This document shows, piece by piece, positions 38,601 to 48,520 of a stretch of DNA of 64,000 nucleotides (positions within the stretch are counted from its first letter, which is position 1; each line of letters starts with the position of its first letter). Source of the DNA: Plasmopara viticola (Eukaryota; Oomycota; Peronosporomycetes; Peronosporales; Peronosporaceae); assembly GCA_001695595.3 (NCBI GenBank), contig MBPM02000041.1, forward strand, positions 558,001-622,000, in the 5' to 3' direction. Position numbers and translations under genes: made by a program. The notes beneath the pieces were generated by a model. That model did no database searches, had not been told where the DNA came from, and saw only the letters and a program-made list of their open reading frames with translations.

Positions 38601-39969
38601 AGTCGCTCGAGGTTTCCTCCAGACTCGCGGCATAGACTATACCCACACATACTCACCAGTGGCAAGCATGAACACGATCCGGGTCTTTCTCGCATTGTGC
38701 TGCTCTCGACGCCTCATGATTCGCCAGTTTGACATTGAGACCGCATTTCTAAATGGAAAGCTTGACGAAACAGTGTTTATGAATCCCCCTGAAGGAGTGA
38801 ATGTGGCGCCGGAATTGGTTTGCAGACTCCGCCGCAGCCTCTATGGACTCAAGCAAGCTGCAGCTGTGTGGCACCGTACCATCCGCGACGTGTTCAAGCG
38901 TCTCGGTTTCAAACAGTGTCGAGCTGATCCTTGTCTCTTCGTTCGACGAGATGACAGTGACCCAGCGGCCGCGGTTTTTGTGGTGCTCTACGTAGACGAT
39001 CTACTTGTTGGCTGCAAAACAGAGGAACAAGCGCGATCCGTGTGTACTGGTCTCGCGTCGCACTTCACGGTCAAATCACTCGGTGATGCTCGTTTCGTTC
39101 TCGGGATGGAAGTACTTCACGATCGGAAACGTGGTGAAATGGTGGTGAAGCAATCTCAGTTTATAACCAAGTTGCTCGAGCGTTTTGGTCAAGTATCTGC
39201 TCATGGTGTCCGCAACCCAATGGTAATTGGTCAAGATCTCAGCCCATCCGACAAGCACGGTGTATGCACAGACAAAAATAAGTACCGCGAACTAATCGGA
39301 TCAATGCTGTACGTTGCCAATGCCACACGTCCCGACATTGGCTACGTGCTGTCGATACTCTCTCAGTACCTCGATACGCCGCGTGAGATGCATTGGAATG
39401 CTGCGCTACGTGTACTTCGCTACCTCAAGGCCACTCTTTCGATCGGCATCCACTACACGGCAAAGGGCAAGAATATCGTGACATACTGCGACGCGAACTG
39501 GGGTGGTGATAAGGAGACGCGACGCTCGACGTCTGGTGTGATGGTGAAGATAGCTGACGGTCCGGTCATCTACAAGAGCAAGCGTCAAGCGACCGTCGCA
39601 TTATCAACTGCTGAAGCCGAGTACATGGCTCTCGCACTTACCGCTCAAGAAGTACTGTGGCTGCGTTTCCTCCTCACAGAGATGGGTGTAAACGTGTCGA
39701 GTGCGTCGACGATCTACATGGACAACCAGTCGGCGATTAGTATGGCAACTAACCACGGATACACCCCACGCGCCAAGCACATCGACCTCCGAGCTCACTT
39801 CGTCCGTGACTACGTCGAGAAGGGCACCATCAAGGTGGAGTACGTACCATCGGAGTCTCAGCTAGCGGATATGTTAACGAAGGCCATTCCGACGCCGCGC
39901 TTTGTGGAGCTTCGTGACGCATGCGGACTTGTGGACTGTCAAGTTGAGGGGGAGTGTAACGGCCTCTAA
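35620..39969 (+). CDS. copia 2 gag-pol polyprotein, 1449 aa
   Basis: A complete copia polyprotein. Gag (UBN2-like, with SVPSEYDAM) spans about 10-190 and is followed by a basic Gly/Arg linker and the zinc knuckle CYECHEAGHKKQDC at 236-249. The protease site LLDSGASSHM has Asp279. The integrase zinc site is H414, H419, C448, C451; the catalytic triad is D481, D544 and E580. A variable acidic linker (about 700-920) precedes RT, which has the active site YVDDL (1124-1128). RNase H has YCDANWGG, AEAEYMAL and YMDNQSAI. The frame is uninterrupted. Its last four codons and stop lie inside the 3' LTR, and the polypurine tract is read as Val-Glu-Gly-Glu. Confidence 0.96.
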   Translation: MSPITNPNEILSDDNYFLWEFNARMALARKDLLDHLEVKPEDAVNAPAQWKAADVKALAVVSKLLSPTYQMMVREANSAWEAWQILRAFFMKQSLHNRVQLRKQLHEFAMASGGSLMEHLVQFDELCAKLAAVGDALPEEEKLVILLGSVPSEYDAMVRLIEVRDRVTLLDAKEMLRREYEMIQKREVKEQAFKATVSDNGGRFQNGRGGRRGRNAKRHGRKGHNGGDKKEFKGRCYECHEAGHKKQDCPRLKGNAGGSEFAFSAMTAGGERSSTWLLDSGASSHMTTDRNDFSEYRPLTEPIEIMVANGQRVAAIGMGTVRVNFTGGVRVKLTDVLHVQKLDRKLLSVPALMSKNLAVQFDKTGASILQNGRVVVRVPRIGKLYACEVKYRTEGNAYTAFDGESSDKAYEVIHARLGHVSDTKLKLVASACDGIPPMALSQSDGGVCGGCAQGKMTTSSYAHQSGSEIKTGRPFEIVHTDVMGPIKPKSKGGAVYIVVFVDDFSRVVFVNFIKQKSQVFDCFKAFCTQVKVQHGCKVMCVRSDNGGEYVSKRFGKFCASKGIIHQTSAPYSPQQNGTAERMNRTLADMARSMLHYMRVDRVWWAEAFRTAAYIVNRIPNTARPDQSPLEVLTGKRQSLEDLRVFGARGYVHVDKPNVGKLDPRAHRCLFLGYADGSKAYRVWDYDDERIVISRSVHLNERPPDTFQAVSDDSSCFPWVVRINDHDSVSYIPPPRPVNENDHDATADVDDAADVEMEEVPPTDAQISPVPTDALDRGSNSQMQVVQRISPSTATEDQQMQLAQRPDCDIVPHSQHLSRSIDRPAIVQHLNPSLDLVRAAGCDPCAPSAIIPHGEGVGVGFDASENRIVFSGGSIRPRSITYEQPRLRTDGDMPLHLGGAENDDEPEPESKRPRLDEYEIALAVSELPTSYAEAMAAPDAPQWKEAIRAEIRSHVRSHTWDMVRRPQGNKVIGCKWVFAKKYDENGAVKRYKARLVARGFLQTRGIDYTHTYSPVASMNTIRVFLALCCSRRLMIRQFDIETAFLNGKLDETVFMNPPEGVNVAPELVCRLRRSLYGLKQAAAVWHRTIRDVFKRLGFKQCRADPCLFVRRDDSDPAAAVFVVLYVDDLLVGCKTEEQARSVCTGLASHFTVKSLGDARFVLGMEVLHDRKRGEMVVKQSQFITKLLERFGQVSAHGVRNPMVIGQDLSPSDKHGVCTDKNKYRELIGSMLYVANATRPDIGYVLSILSQYLDTPREMHWNAALRVLRYLKATLSIGIHYTAKGKNIVTYCDANWGGDKETRRSTSGVMVKIADGPVIYKSKRQATVALSTAEAEYMALALTAQEVLWLRFLLTEMGVNVSSASTIYMDNQSAISMATNHGYTPRAKHIDLRAHFVRDYVEKGTIKVEYVPSESQLADMLTKAIPTPRFVELRDACGLVDCQVEGECNGL
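39944..39954 (+). promoter_or_regulatory. Polypurine tract of copia 2, inside the coding frame
   Basis: Purine-rich ttgagggggag sits directly against the 3' LTR, the position where plus-strand DNA priming takes place in LTR retroelements. Here it is also translated, because the polyprotein frame runs on into the LTR. Confidence 0.75.
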
Positions 39970-40134
39970 TTGGGTGTCCCACAGTATGTGCCAACTTGAC
40001 ATATAAGAGAAATAGTCACATTCTAGAATATCGAGACAGAAGAACACGTGGCTACAAGTGAGTAAGAGCCTATAGTTTGCTTTATTCCTATGAATTTACT
40101 TTCCATTTTGCACTGCGACAATCACATTGTTATA
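39955..40134 (+). repeat. copia 2 3' LTR
   Basis: 180 bp, identical to the 5' LTR. Its first 15 bases encode the end of gag-pol, with the TAA stop at 39967-39969. The target duplication TATAC follows. Confidence 0.96.
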
Positions 40135-40182
40135 TATACAGCCCTCGAGGCAAAGGCTCAAGCTATAAATGAAGTTTGCCAA

Positions 40183-40340
40183 GAAACTCTTACGTGTCTT
40201 TATTGACAATGGATGTAGTCTTGACGGTGTATCCGTAGACTTGCAGACACCTGGTTTGCATTTAACACTGGGAAAAAATCAAGTCATGCCTGTTCCTGGA
40301 AATAATGATATTAGAATCGACTTCGTGAGCAAAATCTAAA
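40183..40340 (+). pseudogene. gypsy protease remnant right of copia 2
   Basis: A plus-strand frame reads KLLRVFIDNGCSLDGVS. The pattern is that of the gypsy aspartic protease start, with Asn in place of the usual Ser or Thr after the catalytic Asp. It continues the gag remnant found left of copia 2. Confidence 0.5.
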
Positions 40341-41039
40341 TTTCAAGTGGACTACAGAGCGCGTGTCTCCTCGTACCAACACGGAGCGCCCCGAGGCAAG
40401 TCGACAAATGCCTCATAACCACCGTCCGTCTGGATACAAACACAAGGCTCGAGCCGCGAGATTAATATTAACTATCGGCTACAAAGGCATCATGGCCGTC
40501 AAGGAATGACGATTTGTTTTTTTTACCCGCTTTGAAAATGATGCGTTACGATAGAGGCATCAAAGCTATTTTCGTAAGACCTACACAAGTATGCCTTTCG
40601 CCCGGAGCTTCCAAACGAGACACCTCAAGTGGAAAAATAAAGCACCAGAATGTGCCTAAGCTTGATATTAAGCCGACATGTGTCAAACAATGCCCACCAG
40701 AGTCCAGACATCGCGTGACAGTCCAAAGTAGAACCAACGAGATACATCTACTCTATTGACACCAACGTCCAAGGTCAAAGCATGTAGGCTGGCGCATTGT
40801 GCACAACTATCGTCAGCTAAGTCGTGCTAGAATCTTACAAACGATCTCTGGGGCGCGTACTTTAATGCCGTGTACGGAAGTCATAAATTTCGTGCATGTA
40901 CCTGCTATTAGGTCAAATAGCTCAAATTTAATACTTCGATTACGGTGACACCAAATGATCTTCTTGAGAATTTAGTCACTCCTACGAGGCTTTGTGGAAG
41001 CTCGTGTATGTCTGAGGTGCAAAGATTTAAGAATTTTGA

Positions 41040-41840
41040 TAATGATTTCTGACAACGAATACGTATTTAAGCAAAGAAAGAGTGTCGTTGACCACGCTAC
41101 AGCTGTAGCCCGTGGTGTGCGAACAGCAGAAAAATTACATCAAGTTATTAATGTGCCTATTCCGTGTGATGAGATCACATGGCGAGGAGACTTTGTCGGA
41201 CAGAAAGGCGACCGAATGGACCACGACAAGATAAAGATCATTGCGGAATGGCCTCTGTTTAAGACAATGAAGCAAATGAAGTATAATAGTCGATGTCTGA
41301 AGGTTCCGCAAATATCTTGCGAGATTTGCAGAGCCACTCCACGACGATATAAAGAACGTACCGAAAACACTACTAGCCCATCGGATGATGCGCTGAGCTG
41401 TCTTCCCAAACTCATGCGTTGTTTAACACTTCCACCCGTTCTTATCTCACAGACTTTTTGAAACCATTTGATTTCCTGAATCATGCCTCAATTTTTGCGA
41501 TCGGGGATTTGTTGCATTAAAGGGGAGGAGGAAAAAATATAACTGCTTTTTCCGGTCAGAAGATTAAGACAGTCGGGCTGACTACACGTTCGCTAGAAGA
41601 AGCTACTTGCAATCGTTCATACGCTGAAAGGCGTGCTATCTTCTCGATCGACCCTTTTTGGTCGAAACAGAATATTAGAGTTTTGATATGATACTGACGC
41701 AGCAGTTTACAAAACGCAGATCAGCTTGAAGGCTCAAAAATATCGCTGAAATCCAGCCTTTATTTGACTGGATTACCGGTGAAACGACCAGCGTGTCAGA
41801 TGAACTGTCACGCGATCCGGGTTCCGAGAGATAAGCTGCC
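41040..41840 (+). pseudogene. gypsy RT C-terminal and RNase H remnants
   Basis: The frame from 40994 contains DKIKIIAEWPLFKTMKQMK, the typical gypsy RT thumb start in which the template-contacting loop follows the palm. After further frame changes, about 41740-41840 reads AEIQPLFDWITGETTSVSDE followed by LSRDP, the motif that closes gypsy RNase H. All parts carry stops. Confidence 0.6.
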
Positions 41841-41850
41841 CCAGTTAGCT

Positions 41851-42314
41851 AGCAGAAAATTGGAAAAATAGGGCGTGATTGTTGAAATAGCATTTATACG
41901 AAGAGCCTCGTTTGCCTCCATTAAAGATAAATACAAAGAAGCTTCAGCGTAGACGTACCATGTCACTCTCTTTCTTACTCGAACCAAATTAAATGTATGT
42001 GTTGTCCTGCTACATAACATATTAACAAGATCGGCGTTTCCATGCTTGAAAAAATTATTATCCATGTTAGCATTAAATTACGGACGCCATCGGTCATGCT
42101 CGTTGACATTTTATACTATTAGAATGCGATCTCCTCAAGAAGCAATTTTACTACCTTGATAAGCCGGTCGTGCGTATAGCAAATTAAGATACAATTCGCA
42201 TAAAAAAATTCTAAATCTACGTCGTCCGTTATTTTCAACAATTCGACAGCTCAAAAAGTAGATTCGATAAAACTGCATGTGTTACCATCATGCAACGCGG
42301 AGAATAAAAGCTTC
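41851..42314. other. No recognisable gene
   Basis: AT-rich; nothing recognised. A minus-strand frame of 85 codons at 41808-42065 has no motif and overlaps the RNase H remnant. Confidence 0.4.
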
Positions 42315-43450
42315 GAATCCATTTAGTTGCCTCGCCACAGCGTGCAAAAATTTTATCGCTTTCATTTGACCATTACAATCAATTCACATTAACGTTCTCT
42401 CTTAACGCGAGGCTTTTGGTCGACCGCGCTGCCTTTCAAGTAGTTTCAATTCCAGCACAAAATTGATAAAGCTTTTTCATGACAGCATTACAACTGCCGA
42501 AAATTGTCGTCTCCTAAGGATTTTTGTATATGTTCAGCCTGATTAAAAGATTGTGGTGCATGATTTTCTGCAACACTCAGCCAGGACCATCTTAACATTT
42601 GCTTTACTGCGAAGGATGCCCGCCAGAACTTCAAGCCTTTTATTTTTACGGCGCTGAGCACTGCAAGGAACACTTCAATGAAATAACTGACAAGAGAATG
42701 TTGAAACAGTGAGGTTTAGATACATGTCACAAACAAATCACTTTTTCCTTCATGCAAACGAACTGAATATTACAGCCGCCTGCTTTTTGTATCAAACTAC
42801 CAGCTTACCAGAAAAGATAACATCAAAATAATGCGCTATATAACAGCCCGCAATGTAGCGCATTATGGCTATTGCATCACATAGCGAGAGCGGCAGTTGA
42901 GAGATGCAGCGGTTCCGTCGTCAGAGGCTGCAGTGGTCCACAAACAAAAGACAAAACGACACACGCATTTTGCCGACCTTGTACTCAGAAGTGAAAAAAT
43001 GCTAAATTGAAATTCGTACGAACGAGATCGACATTCGATTAGAAATGCAAGTTGTACGATCACAACAACATTCATGACACCGAATTAATCCCAAAAAAAA
43101 GTTTTGAACACGCTGGTTTCGACAAAAAAGTTGAGCAAATAGAATTTTGAGTCCATGCTTTGCGGTACTTCGCTTTCGCCTCGCTTTCACCGAGAGCACT
43201 TGCGATGCCATCACGAAAAAGACGGGTTTGTACATTCTTTACGTAATGCTGAGCTTTAAATGACGCACTTAAAATGTTGACGGCAATTTGATCAAACCTC
43301 CACACGAGGATACAATGCGCAGACAAAAACAAATATACATGAAATTCTCGAATAAAACAGAACTGCAACGTAATAGAGTACGAAGCACTTGTTCGGCCAC
43401 AACTGCCAAGAAAATACTGTTTAGCTACCCGCATTCTCCTTACTGACAGA
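42315..43450. repeat. Unidentified dispersed repeat, copy 2 (longest)
   Basis: Its left part aligns with 27130-27760 and its right part with 46795-47225, so it bridges the other two copies. A minus-strand frame at 43072-43434 (120 codons, including HYVKNVQTRLFRDGIASALG) has a weakly similar minus-strand counterpart in copy 3, hinting that this strand was once coding. Family unknown. Confidence 0.6.
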
Positions 43451-45248
43451 GCCGAGCGCGCAGAAAAAGCTTTTCAGCTTTTAACCTAATTAGCCTCCAT
43501 CACTCACTCGGTAAAGTGCTGGAGAAACAACAAATTTAAATGCGAGTCGGAGTCCCGAGAATCGAAATACCTTTCGAGACACTCCACATTGAATGGTGGG
43601 TGCGTTTTCATCGTCTCGGGTAGCTTGATCCTGTGCGCCAACCACAGCTTTCCACGATCATGCAAATTTTTATGGAACATGCTTCTGTTGTGTTTGTAAA
43701 TACCGAGTTTACTCTTTCTGAAGTAATTTTATTATCCGACAACTCTTTAAATTAATAAAAAAACTTGATTTTTCTTGCAAAAAAATGATTTGACTAGATA
43801 GAATTCGTGACACAACCGTATTCAAAATAGTGACAAAGTTAAAAAGGCGTAAGTTAAGTAAAGCTGACCTGTTTTACGAAGCTAAGCCATACAGCGCAAA
43901 ACCTTTTTTACTGGACGGTACCCATGTTTGATATTGTCACTTACGGACTTAAACAACTGCCTTACATAAATGCACCTCGAAAGTTGGCCCATGATAACAA
44001 GTTGAATTATAACACTTGTTTTACCTGCCGTGGCGGCATTGCAAAAGAGAGCGAAGGAATTATCATAGATGTTGTATCTCTACGCCAGGCCATACGTGCA
44101 AGCGCGACAATTGTTACGATTGCGATGTTGCTATATCCTCATCGCCATTCAGCCAAGCGAGCATTTATAAAAGTGGGAGGAAGAATATACTAAATTGGTC
44201 ACTTTCAAGAAACCCAATTGGCTCACGAGAAAAGGTATACGAAGATGGACGTGCAGATCTACTGACTTTTTTAAGGTGCGACTGTCGCAACGCATTGTGC
44301 GACGCAGGAAGAGATTTCATTAGGATGTTCAAAAAAAGAGCTGAACGAGAAGCCAATTGTGTGCGAATAATGCGTGTGTAATAAAATCAAAATCTAAAAT
44401 GTGTTGTATCAAAATCATTTAGCAAAACTAAGCAAAGAAGGATGGTCTGTCCCCGTGCCAGACTGTAATAAAACCTTATCCACGGCCATACGAGCTCATT
44501 GATACCATCTTTGCCGAATGGAAACAATTTCATGGACACGATTGAAAAGTTCCCGTACATTTTGAAAAATGTGAGCGGCAAGCGGCGGCTAGCTAATACT
44601 TGCACGAAGCTACTTCGTGCAGCGGTGTATAATAAACGCCTATTTTAAAAAAACATGTTCAGGGGCACGTTCATTAGTGCACTGATAACTATACTTTTAT
44701 ATGAATCAATGAGTGTCATATGCCCCTTACATCGCTTTTGCGCTTAGCGCATAGAGTGCCTAGCAACACTACAAGTACTATCGAATGTCCGGTGGCAACA
44801 AATTGTCTAGAAACTCGATTGTTTGAAGTATCACGGCCTTTTGCTCAAACGTCTATTGAGAGAATAGTCGTGCATAGCTCTTATATGAAAATAATTCGCA
44901 TAATTAAGCCACCTAAAAAAGCTTTATAAGTTTATAAAAAATATCAAACTTTGTACCGATATCGAACGATACGTCATTGCAGTCGAGAGAATCAAAATCA
45001 TCGGCGTTTTTAATGTTGTCATGGGGCTTAAGCAGAGCTCAATAAGTAAAAAGTTTCTTACACGTATTGCATGTTCCAAAATTCTCTCAACAAACAGTTG
45101 AAGCAGCCTATTACTTACACAAATTGTGTCGGCATCGCAAAGCCTTTGTCTGATCTATTGAAAAAAAATACAATCGATTGGTTCTAGGGGGCTCAAAATT
45201 AGGATAATTTAAAAGCAACAAGACAAACTTTTAGAGGGTGCCGGTAAG
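43451..45248. other. No confident gene
   Basis: Short frames only. The longest (plus, 44016-44381, 121 codons) is Cys- and Arg-rich and overlaps another plus-strand frame; no domain is recognised. Confidence 0.35.
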
Positions 45249-45760
45249 TCTTGTGCCCGACGAGACAAAGCTGTTTCGCGACATTTGGGACGCTCTCGGC
45301 TATTCCAGCAAATACGCTACTGAAGCTCGATGAGGACGGTCATGAGCAACTTATTTCACTCCGGTCCGTGCAGCTAAAAGCTGTCAAACAGTTCATAACT
45401 AGGAGTTACTTGCCTAATAGAGCGCACTGGCAAAGCTTAAAGTGCATCTTTCAGGTTCTGTGCTCTGCATATTTAGATCATTCCCAATTGAAAACGACAA
45501 TGACAGAAATGTTCACGTCTCAAAGAGAAAAAAGATGACTGTCTTTCTTTGCTGAATGAAGTCTTTGCGCTAATTGCAAACCTGTTCGAATCGATGTAAT
45601 CGTTGACGTCCTTTTGCGCGATACAACTTTTCTTTTTTGGCAGGTCAAAAGGTATACGAACGAATTCGTCTGGCTTGCCAAACGAATGCCAATCTTAAGC
45701 TCTTGGCGCTTTTATCCGTTGTGGGCACTGGTACTCGATAAATTCTTTTCAGCAATCGCA
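45249..45760 (+). pseudogene. Possible decayed gene fragment
   Basis: Two plus-strand frames that join by one frame change read protein-like: LVPDETKLFRDIWDALGYSS, then LDEDGHEQLISLRSVQ and HWQSLKCIFQVLCSAYLDHS. A third stretch near 45645 (VKRYTNEFVWLAKRMP) follows a pyrimidine-rich, cag-ending sequence that could be a 3' splice site. I do not recognise the family. Confidence 0.3.
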
Positions 45761-46794
45761 TTTGTGTTCAAGTGAGAAGTTACATGGCTTAGTATACCAT
45801 AAAGTGGATCCAGAAAACTCAGCTTAATTCGGTGGATTGAGTGAAGAATATGAAGTAAGATATAAATTTATGGGCACATGATCCTTTAATGAGCAGTCAA
45901 TTTGACCAAAAAGGACTGTTTCTCCATTTATACCACGCTTTGTTCTCTCTACATGTCTGAAGGACCGCCAATTGTGTCGGGCGTCAAACACGTCGGATCC
46001 TTTACAGAGCCCACCAGTACCGGTGAATTGTAGGAAGACCATATCCCGTTTCTGTACATGTGGCGTTTGAATGTCGCCTTAGCAAACAAGTGCATTTGGC
46101 ATTTTTTCTCTCCACTAGTAAAGGAAAATAGCCGAAAGGTCTAGCGTTGATATACCATTGATTTTGTATACGTCTTTGTCTTTCGATGAGTTTGGCTAGT
46201 GCAGCTCCAGTTATTAAGAAGTTCTTTCATGATATCAGCAACAGACCGAATAGTCGGACAACTAAAATCGGCCATGTCCTTGCTGCAGTGTGTGCACTAA
46301 TGCAATAATTTACAAGCTATTAATGGTTGACTTTGCGCTCAATAAAGCGGCTCGCGCATTTATAATCCCTACAATCTTCTATACAAATAGGCATGAGGTT
46401 TGATAACTTTGAAGAGCACACATACTTGCTAGATAAGTGGGGTAGAGGATCAGACATCATTTTTCGATCGAATTTTTTTAAAATGTTATTTGATTTTGCA
46501 AGAAGTCGGCTGAGTGTAATTAATAGCGAAAGTAATGCGATTTGCATCTGCCCAAAATAAACAAACGAACTTTCGGTAAGACACTTAGGGGAAACATGGT
46601 TGTCTCAGGGAAAAAGAATAAAGAAATGTCGGGTAATTTACGAAACGTTGTTACACCACAACTTTTTCATGATGATGAAAAGGCATGGTAAACGTTTCTT
46701 TCAAGTCGATATCGACGTACCCAACTTTAAACTGTACTCTCTACAAGGTATTTTGATCATAGAACTCCAGGTCTTTAAAACTAATCTGGCAGTA
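45761..46794. other. No recognisable gene
   Basis: AT-rich; only short frames on both strands without motifs. Confidence 0.4.
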
Positions 46795-47225
46795 AAAAAT
46801 GCCGAATTATAGACGGTAATGTCAGCAGTATGGTGCTTTCTACTGGTAAACAAAAGACGAAATGACACACGCGTTAAGTGAAAATTGCCTCACGCAAATT
46901 TGTACAATCGAGATTGGCGTTTAAATATATCTGGGTGCACGATCGAAACACATATCAATTTTTTTGCTGCTTCGACAAATGCTAAACAAAATATCCTTAG
47001 CGAGGAATGTGACTTCACTTTGGTATTTTCAAAAACGCTTGCATCGTATTATAGCTCCATCATATTAAAAATGTTCTTGTATGCTCCATCAAGTTTAAAT
47101 GTGTTTGTATAACATGCTGACGCAGTTGGCACATTAGCTTAAACATTGTCACAACGCTGCAACGAGCCGAATAGAATCAGCGTGAAAAAGCTTCTTATGA
47201 AGCAGAACTGCACTGCATTAAAGTA
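46795..47225. repeat. Unidentified dispersed repeat, copy 3
   Basis: Aligns with 42940-43400 through acaaaagacgaaatgacacacgc, ctgcttcgacaaatg, gaagcagaactgc and aaagtacaatact (with mismatches). It ends just before the left end of the pogo-like transposon. Confidence 0.55.
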
Positions 47226-47260
47226 CAATACTTAACTGAATGGGTACCAAGTACACTGAT

Positions 47261-48520
47261 GACCGCAATTAGTGCGGATTGAGAATTATTGTGGATTGAT
47301 AATTAGTGCGGTCCACACTAATATATGTACCGTGAATTTGGCGACAAGAATTAGGGCGACTCCGCACGGACTTAACAGAATCCTAGACGACTAAAGTATA
47401 GTAAACCGACTGGTCTAGACTGGTATTATGGTGGTTTTGACCAGTGTCGAGGCGCTCAGCTCTCCATCGCCGATTATCGCTACTTTCGCACGTGCTGCCA
47501 GCGCTAATGTCCCAGCAGTCGATGACGATGACGAGAAACTTGGTGATAACGAAGATGTTGAACGGAGGAAGATTAGGCTGAAGATGAGAATCACGTGCAG
47601 GATGATCAGATCGCCAACAAGCGCAAGCGTAAGTTCAACAGGTCGTATCGATATCGTTGCGGGTCACTGTAATTAATTGGATGATTACCGATGCAGACCA
47701 GAAAGGTGAACAAGGCTTAGTCCTTCGAGCGATCGCCAAGTTTCCCTCAGAGTTCCGCGGAAACTACAAGGTATGTCGAGTTGTCTTCTTGAAACAATGA
47801 TATTGGCATTGACACTAATTTCAGGCCAATCATACTAAAGCCACAAGGTGGTGGACAACTGTGGCGGCCACAACGCCAGACCAGAATTACGCGATGTTCT
47901 CTTGAAGACCAACACTGAACTACGCTACTCTCCACCCTGCGCGACCGATCTTGTTCAGCCTGCTGACTCTTTCGTCATCTTAAAATTCAAGGACGAATGG
48001 ACCCGATTGTGGGAGGCCGGGAAGGTGCGCATGATCAAAAACGGCGACTGGTCAGACACCGTGCGTATGAAGGGGTCGTGGTCTGGAAAGCTGAAGAACC
48101 CGGGCAAACGCTTCTTCTTGGAACTCACCGCCAGAACCGTGCGCGCGGTGAACGCGATGCGCGACAGTTGCGGCTTGACATACGCTCGTAAGGCCATGAT
48201 ACGTTGTGGCATGGCACTTGATGTCGGTGGTCGATGGCACGAATCGCAATTGACGCCGGAACTACAACAAATTATTGGCAAATATCGCATCCACTTTGAT
48301 GGCACTTCCGTTTCAGCCCCTAAGCTTTGAATTGTGTAACCAATACATTTGGTACATAATGCGCTCTTTCGGTCACTATGAATCCGCACTAATTCTCCGT
48401 ATTCAGAATTAGTGCGGTCCATTCTATTCGGATTCAGTGGTAGTGTGGTTCACACTAATACCTATGAGCGACCTAAAAATGGGAGGCAGAGAAATAATGT
48501 GGTCCGCACTAATTACGGCC
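47261..48520 (+). mobile_element. Internally deleted pogo-like DDE transposon (about 1.26 kb)
   Basis: The outer ends match as inverted repeats of about 20 bp: gatgaccgcaattagtgcgg on the left and, reversed, gatggccgtaattagtgcgg on the right. The 11-mer aattagtgcgg occurs five times, two near the left end and three near the right (47267-47277, 47301-47311, 48384-48394 reversed, 48407-48417, 48504-48514 reversed), as expected for transposase-binding sites. The inside carries a broken transposase. The target duplication could not be fixed. Confidence 0.75.
47590..48330 (+). pseudogene. pogo-like DDE transposase, deleted
   Basis: Around 47590-47780 one frame reads NKRKRKFNRSYRYR and then, after a stop, MITDADQKGEQGLVLRAIAK, resembling the N-terminal helix-turn-helix region of oomycete pogo-type transposases. 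From about 47848 the frame reads MVDNCGGHNARPEL, which is the second catalytic Asp block of the DDE superfamily endonuclease domain. It continues through YSPPCATDLVQPADS to a stop at 48328-48330. The segment that would hold the first catalytic Asp is missing, so no active enzyme can be made. A related intact element elsewhere would be needed to mobilise it. Confidence 0.7.

Larger units (their letters stand above)
35436..40134 (+). mobile_element. Intact Ty1/copia retrotransposon 2 (4699 bp)
   Basis: Two 180-bp LTRs (35436-35615 and 39955-40134) appear identical base for base and are flanked by the 5-bp duplication TATAC (35431-35435 and 40135-40139). The LTRs start with TG but end with TA instead of the common CA. 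One frame of 1449 codons covers the whole polyprotein with every catalytic motif present. Identical LTRs plus an intact frame mean very recent insertion, and the element may still be able to move. It is nested inside an old gypsy gag-pol remnant. Confidence 0.97.
34561..41850 (+). mobile_element. Old Ty3/gypsy remnant interrupted by copia 2
   Basis: Plus-strand remnants occur in gypsy order: gag (about 34640-35395), a 4.7-kb copia insertion, protease (about 40183-40340), RT palm end (about 41050-41420) and RNase H end (about 41740-41840). Stops and frameshifts are frequent throughout, so this is a long-dead element. It is a different subfamily from the one at 1-2964, judged from the protease and RT wording. 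Confidence 0.65.

Noticed and set aside
44016..44381. Cys-rich 121-codon frame as a secreted Cys-rich effector
   Set aside because: No signal peptide at the Met, overlapping alternative frame, and no conserved Cys spacing recognised.
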